From assembly GCA_023450775.1 (NCBI GenBank), contig JAEXGP010000097.1, forward strand, positions 1 through 10,868: DNA of 10,868 bases. Direction: 5' to 3'. Shown piece by piece: positions 6,907 to 10,868 of this stretch. Position 1 is the first letter of the stretch. Each line of letters starts with the position of its first letter. Both the position numbers and the translations under genes were made by a program. Origin of the DNA: Actinomycetes bacterium (GTDB lineage Bacteria; Actinomycetota; Acidimicrobiia; Acidimicrobiales; Microtrichaceae). The notes beneath the pieces were generated by a model that ran no database searches, was not told the origin of the DNA, and saw nothing but the letters and a program-made list of their open reading frames with translations.

Positions 6907-6929
6907 CGCAGCGCGGCCGGACCTGAGAG

Positions 6930-7205
6930 TCAGATGCGGACGGCCGCCACCAGCAGGGCTCCGAAGGCGATGAGCGTGCCCACGTTCCATGCGATGATCC
7001 GCACCTGCGCTGCGGCCAGTTCGGCCTTGAACTCGGACAGCTCGGCGCGGAGGTCGGACATCTCGGCCCGCAGGAACTCCTTGGTCACGGGCTCCTCGAC
7101 GTCCCGAGCGGGGAAGAAGGACATCATCTCCTGCACCGCCTCCTCGTCGACGATCCTGGTGAGGCCCTGGTAGAGGGCCGATCTGCTCTTCTCCGTCAGT
7201 GCCAC
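6930..7205 (-). CDS. Small coiled-coil membrane-anchored protein, unknown function
   Basis: This 91-residue protein has a conserved-looking N-terminus (LTEKSRSALYQGLTRIVDEEAVQEMMSFFPARDVEEPVTKEFLRAEM), a heptad-rich coiled coil at about 45-66 (LRAEMSDLRAELSEFKAEL) and a C-terminal hydrophobic segment at about 70-90 ending in VRI. This coiled coil plus tail anchor resembles CCDC90/DUF1640-like proteins in architecture, but homology is not established. It would be anchored in the membrane with its body in the cytoplasm. GTG 7205 is chosen because GGGAG lies 6 nt upstream; a longer frame runs antisense through folD and is rejected. It precedes the lipoprotein gene by 62 bp on the same strand, so co-transcription is possible. 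It is divergent from folD. Confidence 0.8.
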   Translation of the reverse strand: MALTEKSRSALYQGLTRIVDEEAVQEMMSFFPARDVEEPVTKEFLRAEMSDLRAELSEFKAELAAAQVRIIAWNVGTLIAFGALLVAAVRI

Positions 7206-7261
7206 TGGGGACTCCCTGCGGCAGGTGTATGCCGCGTCATGGCGGGAGGGAAGTGACGGCA

Positions 7262-7291
7262 ATGGTACGACGGGCGTCGGACACCCGTCAC
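7262..7291 (-). promoter_or_regulatory. Promoter candidate for the small coiled-coil gene
   Basis: On the minus strand, GTGACG (7286-7291) and TACCAT (7262-7267) are spaced 18 bp and match TTGACN/TAnnnT moderately. The start site would lie about 50 nt upstream of GTG 7205. The spacer is filled by the palindrome at 7269-7289, which supports this as a regulated promoter. Confidence 0.35.
7269..7289. promoter_or_regulatory. 21-bp near-perfect palindrome, candidate operator
   Basis: Arms GACGGGCGTC (7269-7278) and GACACCCGTC (7280-7289) flank a single G and match at 9 of 10 pairs. It lies between the divergent small coiled-coil gene and folD, inside the spacer of the minus-strand promoter candidate and about 40 bp upstream of the folD -10. 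An operator for an unknown dimeric regulator is the likely reading; the family cannot be named. Confidence 0.5.
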
Positions 7292-7327
7292 GGGGAACCT
7301 GCTTCGGTCCCGGCCGGGTGCCGCCCC

Positions 7328-7333
7328 TACGAT
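7328..7333 (+). promoter_or_regulatory. -10 element of a leaderless folD promoter
   Basis: TACGAT matches TAnnnT and ends 7 nt before the folD ATG at 7341, so the transcript would begin at or next to the A of ATG. No Shine-Dalgarno lies upstream of this start (the bases before it read ATTCGGGCC), in line with leaderless translation, which is common in Actinomycetota. A clear -35 was not found; TTCGGT at 7303-7308 is weak. Confidence 0.6.
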
Positions 7334-7340
7334 TCGGGCC

Positions 7341-8216
7341 ATGACGGCGACGGTGATGGACGGCGAGGCCCTGGCGGCCCGCATCAAGGAGGACCTCTCG
7401 GACCGCATCACCGTGCTCGCCGAGAAGGGCGTCACGGCGGGGCTCGGGACGGTGCTGGTCGGCGACGACGGCCCGAGCCACAAGTACGTCTCCATGAAGC
7501 ACGCGGACTGCGCCGAGCTCGGCATCGCGTCCACGGACATCCGCCTTCCGGCCTCGGCCACCCAGGACGAGGTGCTCGCCGCGGTGGCCGAGCTCAACGC
7601 CGACGCCGCGGTCCACGCCTTCATCCTCCAGTACCCGTTCCCCGGCGACCTCGACTACGACGAGGCGGTCCTGGCCGTGGACCCGGCCAAGGACGCCGAC
7701 GGCCTGCATCCGGTCAACCTGGGTCGGCTCGTGATGGGTGCCGAGGCGCCGCTGGCGTGCACCCCCAACGGCATCGTGAAGATGCTCGAGGCGTACGACG
7801 TGCCGCTCGCCGGTCGTCACGTGGTCATCGTCGGCCGGGGCCTCACGATCGGTCGCCCGCTCGCCAACCTGATGGCGCTCAAGCACGGTCCCAACTCGGC
7901 GGTGACCGTCGTGCACACCGGGGTGCCCGACATCGGCGCCTTCACCCGCACCGCGGACGTGATCGTGGCCGCGGCGGGGTCGCCGGGGATGATCACCGCG
8001 GACATGGTCCGACCGGGCGCCGCGGTGGTGGCCGCGGGCGTGAGCTTCCACGACGGCAAGGTGGTGTCGGACGTGGCCGACGACGTGGCCGAGGTGGCCG
8101 GCTTCGTGTCGCCCCGCATCGGCGGCGTCGGTCCCATGACCCGGGCCATGCTGCTGGCCAACACGGTCGCGGCAGCAGAGGTGGCGGTTCGGGCCGCCGC
8201 GGGGATCGCCCGGTGA
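7341..8216 (+). CDS. folD: Bifunctional methylene-THF dehydrogenase / methenyl-THF cyclohydrolase FolD
   Basis: FolD oxidises 5,10-methylene-THF with NADP+ and hydrolyses methenyl-THF to 10-formyl-THF in the cytoplasm. The 291-residue length is normal. Catalytic residues are visible: Tyr49 and Lys53 in KYVSMKHADCAELGI, Gln97 in ILQYPFPGD (QYPFP where QLPLP is usual), and Asp120 in KDADGLHPVN. The dinucleotide site has VGRGLTIGRP (163-173) and HTGVPD, variants known from actinobacterial FolD in place of GRSxxVG and CHSxT. GGVGPMTRAMLLANT (261-275) closes the domain. The usual DVG before the C-terminal loop reads AAG here (231-233), a small oddity unlikely to abolish function. It begins leaderless and overlaps metF by 4 nt (GTGA), so the two form an operon. 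Confidence 0.95.
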   Translation: MTATVMDGEALAARIKEDLSDRITVLAEKGVTAGLGTVLVGDDGPSHKYVSMKHADCAELGIASTDIRLPASATQDEVLAAVAELNADAAVHAFILQYPFPGDLDYDEAVLAVDPAKDADGLHPVNLGRLVMGAEAPLACTPNGIVKMLEAYDVPLAGRHVVIVGRGLTIGRPLANLMALKHGPNSAVTVVHTGVPDIGAFTRTADVIVAAAGSPGMITADMVRPGAAVVAAGVSFHDGKVVSDVADDVAEVAGFVSPRIGGVGPMTRAMLLANTVAAAEVAVRAAAGIAR

Positions 8217-9085
8217 GCGAGCATCCGCGCATCCGCGAGCTGCTCGCGGACGGACCCACGCTGAGCGTCGAGTTCTTCCCTCCCAAGACCGACGAGGGCC
8301 TCGTCACGTTGCGTCGCACGGTCGAGGAGCTCGAGCCGCTCGACCTCTCCTACGTGTCGGTCACGTACGGCGCGGCCGGCAACCAGGAGACGCGCGGCCG
8401 CACCCGGGACCTCGTCGTGGACCTCAACCGCGACCAGCCGTACCCGGCCATGGCGCACCTCACCTGCATGGGCCACTCCCGTGAGGAGCTCGACGCGCTG
8501 CTGTCCGACTACGCCGACCACGGCGTGCTCGACGTGCTGGCCCTCGCCGGGGATCCGCCCTCGGACGGTTCGCCAGCGGGTGGGGACTTCACGTACGCCG
8601 AGGAGCTCGTCGAGCTCATCCGCAGCCACGGCGACCAGTTCTCGATCGGCGTCGCCGCGCACCCCGAGCTGCACCCTCGCTCCACCGAGCGCGACCAGGA
8701 CCGTCGTCACCTCGCCCGCAAGCTCGAGCTGGCCGACTTCGCGGTCACGCAGTTCTTCTTCGACGTCGACGACTACCGCCGGCTGGTCGACGAGCTCGCC
8801 GACCTGGGCGTGACCAAGCCGATCGTCCCGGGCGTGATGCCGCTGTCCAACCCGCAGGGCGTGCACCGCATGGCCAAGATGGCCGGCGCCTCGTTCCCCG
8901 ACGAGCTCGCCGAGGCGGTCGAGTCAGCGGCCACTCCCGAGGAGCGCCAGCGGATCGTGGTCGACGCGGCGGTCGAGATGTCGCAGGCGCTGCTCGACAG
9001 CGGCGCGCCGGGTCTGCACCTCTACTGCATGAACCGCTCGGGCACGGTGCTCGAGATCGTCGACGCCCTCGGCATCCGTTCCTGA
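8213..9085 (+). CDS. metF: 5,10-methylenetetrahydrofolate reductase MetF
   Basis: MetF reduces 5,10-methylene-THF to 5-methyl-THF with FAD, feeding methionine synthesis. The 290 residues form one TIM barrel, close to E. coli MetF in length. Landmarks are SVEFFPPKTDEG (18-29) with catalytic Glu20, VSVTYGAAGNQETRGRT (48-64), LALAGDPP (109-116) with the FAD-contacting Asp114, IGVAAHPELHPRS (145-157), AVTQFFFDVDDYRRLV (177-192) with substrate-binding Gln180, and GAPGLHLYCMNRS (264-276). The start is GTG 8213, overlapping the folD stop, with GGGGA 7 nt upstream. FolD and MetF share the methylene-THF pool, so coupling sets the split between formyl- and methyl-folate. A hairpin repeat begins 10 nt after the stop. 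Confidence 0.95.
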   Translation: MSEHPRIRELLADGPTLSVEFFPPKTDEGLVTLRRTVEELEPLDLSYVSVTYGAAGNQETRGRTRDLVVDLNRDQPYPAMAHLTCMGHSREELDALLSDYADHGVLDVLALAGDPPSDGSPAGGDFTYAEELVELIRSHGDQFSIGVAAHPELHPRSTERDQDRRHLARKLELADFAVTQFFFDVDDYRRLVDELADLGVTKPIVPGVMPLSNPQGVHRMAKMAGASFPDELAEAVESAATPEERQRIVVDAAVEMSQALLDSGAPGLHLYCMNRSGTVLEIVDALGIRS

Positions 9086-9095
9086 CGCGACCGAC

Positions 9096-9146
9096 GATTC
9101 TCATGACCGGGAGCACGCCAGAGCGCGATTCCCGGTGATCAGAATC
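9096..9146 (+). repeat. Dispersed hairpin element, copy 2
   Basis: Left arm GATTCTCATGACCGGGA (9096-9112) and right arm TCCCGGTGATCAGAATC (9130-9146) pair at 15 of 17 positions, with C-C and G-G mismatches. An inner CGC/GCG stem closes a CAGA tetraloop. Copy 1 (1182-1232) differs by two loop bases, one G-C to G-U change inside the stem, and one G-C to G-U change at its base. It sits 10 nt after the metF stop. Without a U-tract a terminator role is possible but not shown. Confidence 0.85.
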
Positions 9147-9350
9147 GGGTGGGGCGAGGCGCGGGTGGGGTGGCCGGCGTGAACCCGCTTCGGGCGGTCC
9201 GTCCCGTCCGATGTCAATGGAACCTTCCACGTTCGGGGCGGTGGCACCTGTTACGGCGACAATCGCCGGCCGCAGGAGGATGATCGTCGGGAGGGATCCG
9301 CATCCGTCCCCTGTCGGCCTTCCCGGTCGGCGGGCTGGACGGGCGGACGA

Positions 9351-9357
9351 AGGGAGG
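9351..9357 (+). promoter_or_regulatory. Ribosome binding site of the small anchored protein
   Basis: AGGGAGG lies 5 nt before ATG 9363 and fixes that start against other in-frame candidates. Confidence 0.7.
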
Positions 9358-9362
9358 CCGTC

Positions 9363-9956
9363 ATGGCCACGATCGCGGAAGTGCATCCCGCTGGCGTCTC
9401 GGCCGGAGGTGCGACGCGGGCAGGCCTCGGACGCCGCACCGGCAAGGCGCCGGTCGGCACCGGGCGCGGTGGGCACCGCAAGATGATCGTCGTCGCCCTC
9501 GTGGCGGTCGCCGCGGTGGCGGCGTTCGTCGCCATGGACCGGATCGCGGTGCAGGACGCACCTGACGTCGCCACGGGGACCACCACGCTGAGCCCCGTTC
9601 CGGCCGCAGATTTCCTGCCGCGAGCTGACGACGTGTGCGTGGAGTTCGCTCGTTCGACCGCGTCCATCGGGTTCCGACCCGCGTCGCAGGCGAGCGACAC
9701 GGCCGACGCCCTTTCCAGGATCGTGGCGCTCGACCAGGCGGCGGCCGTGCTCAACGCGATGGCCCCGCCGGTGACGGACCCCGGACTCATCGGCCGGGTA
9801 CTGCACGACATCAGCGGCGCCCGTGCCACCGCCGAGGCCGTGGTCGCTGCCGAGTCGGCGGCGATCGCCCACTCCCGCTGGGACAACGTCGACCCGACGA
9901 TCGCCGGTGCGTTCGCCCCGCTCGCGAGCGCCGGCGCGACCCGCTGCCGCTTCTAG
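9363..9956 (+). CDS. Membrane-anchored extracytoplasmic protein, unknown function
   Basis: This 197-residue protein has a Gly/Arg-rich cytosolic N-terminus (1-40), one transmembrane segment at 41-58 (MIVVALVAVAAVAAFVAM) and an outer helical domain. The pattern LPRADDVCVEFARS (85-98), then LNAMAPPVTDP (130-140) and a C-terminal TRCRF, resembles small actinobacterial secreted proteins with a Cys after an AD(A/D) motif and an L..L.PP motif. Cys92 and Cys195 could form a disulphide. No enzyme motif is seen and the role is unknown. It follows metF by 277 bp that hold the hairpin repeat and no gene I can support, so it is probably a separate transcript. Confidence 0.8.
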   Translation: MATIAEVHPAGVSAGGATRAGLGRRTGKAPVGTGRGGHRKMIVVALVAVAAVAAFVAMDRIAVQDAPDVATGTTTLSPVPAADFLPRADDVCVEFARSTASIGFRPASQASDTADALSRIVALDQAAAVLNAMAPPVTDPGLIGRVLHDISGARATAEAVVAAESAAIAHSRWDNVDPTIAGAFAPLASAGATRCRF

Positions 9957-9988
9957 GCGTCGGCGCCCGCGGTCGCACACGCCCCGAC

Positions 9989-10006
9989 TGCGTCGGTACC
10001 GGCGCA
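9989..10006. promoter_or_regulatory. 18-bp palindrome upstream of the solute-binding protein gene
   Basis: TGCGTCGGT followed by ACCGGCGCA is symmetric at 8 of 9 pairs with a perfect CGGTACCG core. It lies 86 bp before the ATG of an ABC solute-binding protein, a usual place for a sugar-responsive repressor site, and 32 bp after the previous stop codon. It could instead be a short terminator hairpin, but no U-tract follows. Confidence 0.4.
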
Positions 10007-10081
10007 TCCCGGCTCTGCACCGGCCGTCCAGCGGCCCGGTGCCTCCGCCTGCCATCCACCGCGCGAGTCCTCGCCGATCAC

Positions 10082-10085
10082 GGAG
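10082..10085 (+). promoter_or_regulatory. Ribosome binding site of the solute-binding protein
   Basis: GGAG lies 7 nt before ATG 10093. The frame is open further upstream with a GTG at 10039, so this site decides the start. Confidence 0.6.
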
Positions 10086-10092
10086 CGGCCTC

Positions 10093-10868
10093 ATGTCGAA
10101 GCTGATCTCGAACCCATCTGGTTCACGTGCGCCCCAGCGCCCGCCGCGGCGGTGCCACCCACCGGGCGCCGCCGCGGTCGGGCCGCTCGTGCTGGTGCTC
10201 GCGCTCTGCTCCTGCGGCGGCGGGGGAGTGACGGCATCGATCGCGATGACGAAGCCGCCGTCCTCGGCCACGACCGAGGTCTCGGCGTGCGGCCGCACGA
10301 TGCCGGGCCGGTCGGACACCGCCGACGTGCAGGTGCTGTGGGGCGGCGCGTGGGACGAGCACGACGCGCCGGCGCTGCTCGAGCGCTGGGACGACCAGCG
10401 TCGTGACGTCGACCTGTCCGTCGACTCGGCGGGGTCGCCGTCGATCGCGGCACGGGCCCTGCTCGGCGAGCACCCTCCGACGCTGGCCAAGGTGCCGGCC
10501 GACATGGTCCCGGCGCTGGCCCACGCCGGGGCGATCTCGCCGCTCGGGCCGTGCGTCAGCTCGGCGCCGGCCCCGGGCGACCCGACGCCGTGGGAGGACG
10601 ATCCACTCCGTGACGCTGCCATGGAGCTCGGCCTCTACGGCGACGCTCGCTGGGGGGTGCCGGTCGGTGTCGACAGCCGGGTCCTTTTGCGGGACCGGAA
10701 CCTGCTCCGGAACGCAGGTGTGGATGCCGATCGACCGCCGACCACGCTCGGGGAGCTCCACGAGCAGGCGGCGGCGGTTCGTGACGAGACCGGGATGGAC
10801 CACCCGGTCGTCGGGTTCACGCCCGACCTGGTCGCGGGGGGGGGGGGGGGGGGGGGCCCCCCCCCCCC
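10093..10868 (+). CDS. ABC-transporter extracellular solute-binding lipoprotein (3' end outside window)
   Basis: About 247 genuine residues are present before the terminal homopolymer. The N-terminus has Arg residues, a hydrophobic stretch (GAAAVGPLVLVLAL) and the lipobox LCSC with Cys41 followed by GGGG, as in lipid-anchored binding proteins. The mature part starts its first beta-strand at VQVLWGGAWDEHDAPALLERW, and ARWGVPVGVDSRVLLRDRN followed by LLRNAGVDADRPPTTLGEL matches the family 1 (sugar-type) binding-protein pattern in which the protein reads ..P...s..vlyYNkdlf..AG.d.pP.Tw.El. It would deliver a ligand, probably a carbohydrate, to permeases presumably encoded after the window. From base 10836 the reading is poly-Gly/Pro and should be ignored. 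Confidence 0.85.
   Translation, partial: MSKLISNPSGSRAPQRPPRRCHPPGAAAVGPLVLVLALCSCGGGGVTASIAMTKPPSSATTEVSACGRTMPGRSDTADVQVLWGGAWDEHDAPALLERWDDQRRDVDLSVDSAGSPSIAARALLGEHPPTLAKVPADMVPALAHAGAISPLGPCVSSAPAPGDPTPWEDDPLRDAAMELGLYGDARWGVPVGVDSRVLLRDRNLLRNAGVDADRPPTTLGELHEQAAAVRDETGMDHPVVGFTPDLVAGGGGGGGPPP
10836..10868. other. Terminal G21-C12 homopolymer, probable sequencing/assembly artefact
   Basis: A run of 21 G is followed directly by 12 C to the end of the window. This self-complementary block interrupts a coding gene and looks like poly-G read ends merged with their reverse complement, not genomic sequence. Confidence 0.85.

Noticed and set aside
6868..6990. Upstream start (6990) for the lipoprotein
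   Set aside because: It would place 41 residues before a good signal peptide and overlap the small coiled-coil gene.
7206..8051. Extended start of the small coiled-coil gene through folD
   Set aside because: This stretch is antisense to folD and reads as Arg/Gly/His-rich filler. GTG 7205 has a fitting SD.
9219..9263. ECF-sigma-like GGAACC and a nearby GGCGA-CAA-TCGCC mini-hairpin upstream of the anchored protein
   Set aside because: No matching CGTY -10 element at a proper distance, and the 5-bp hairpin is within chance expectation in GC-rich DNA. I see no riboswitch core in 9147-9362.
8745..10622. 625-codon minus-strand frame across metF, the anchored protein and the binding protein
   Set aside because: It is a GC-bias shadow of three well-supported plus-strand genes and has no domain signal.
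1..10868. CRISPR arrays, tRNA, rRNA or transposase genes
   Set aside because: No regularly spaced direct repeats, no recognisable tRNA or rRNA segments, and no transposase or integrase motifs were seen on either strand.

Overview
The window is a very GC-rich bacterial segment (roughly 70% by eye) that ends in an artificial-looking run of G and then C, so it is probably the end of a contig. The folD and metF genes, the codon usage, the lipoproteins and the leaderless-type promoters point to Actinomycetota. The FolD protein has the mycobacterial-like GRG..xxG and HTG forms of its dinucleotide-site motifs. A class such as Acidimicrobiia is a reasonable guess, but the sequence alone does not prove it.

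Layout: (1) 2-1150, plus strand: C-terminal part of a large TPR-containing protein, probably an ATPase- or cyclase-type signalling regulator. (2) 1234-3892, minus strand: three genes with overlapping ends, read in the order small protein A (3892-3353), small protein B (3362-2646), DyP-type haem peroxidase (2649-1234). A and B appear to be distant paralogues. (3) 3963-5267, plus strand: a DUF2236/MpaB/Lcp-like haem oxygenase, divergent from the DyP operon across a 70-bp control region that contains a TetR-style operator and a 10-bp inverted repeat covering both ribosome binding sites. (4) 5194-6867, minus strand: a secreted beta-propeller-like lipoprotein whose 3' end overlaps the oxygenase gene by 74 bp. 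Upstream of it (6930-7205, minus) is a 91-residue coiled-coil plus membrane-anchor protein. (5) 7341-9085, plus strand: folD and metF, translationally coupled, the two-enzyme route from 5,10-methylene-THF to formyl-THF or methyl-THF. (6) 9363-9956: a small membrane-anchored extracytoplasmic protein of unknown function. (7) 10093 to the end: N-terminal part of an ABC-transporter solute-binding lipoprotein.

Two things stand out. First, a 51-nt hairpin element occurs twice, 8 kb apart, each time just after a plus-strand stop codon. The copies are 47/50 identical, the differences fall in the apical loop or change G-C to G-U, and two internal mismatches are kept in both. This fits a dispersed structured RNA or REP-like element. 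Second, the DyP peroxidase is tied to two paralogous partner proteins and faces a DUF2236 oxygenase across a shared regulatory region. This looks like a coordinated haem-oxidation module whose substrate is not evident from the sequence.
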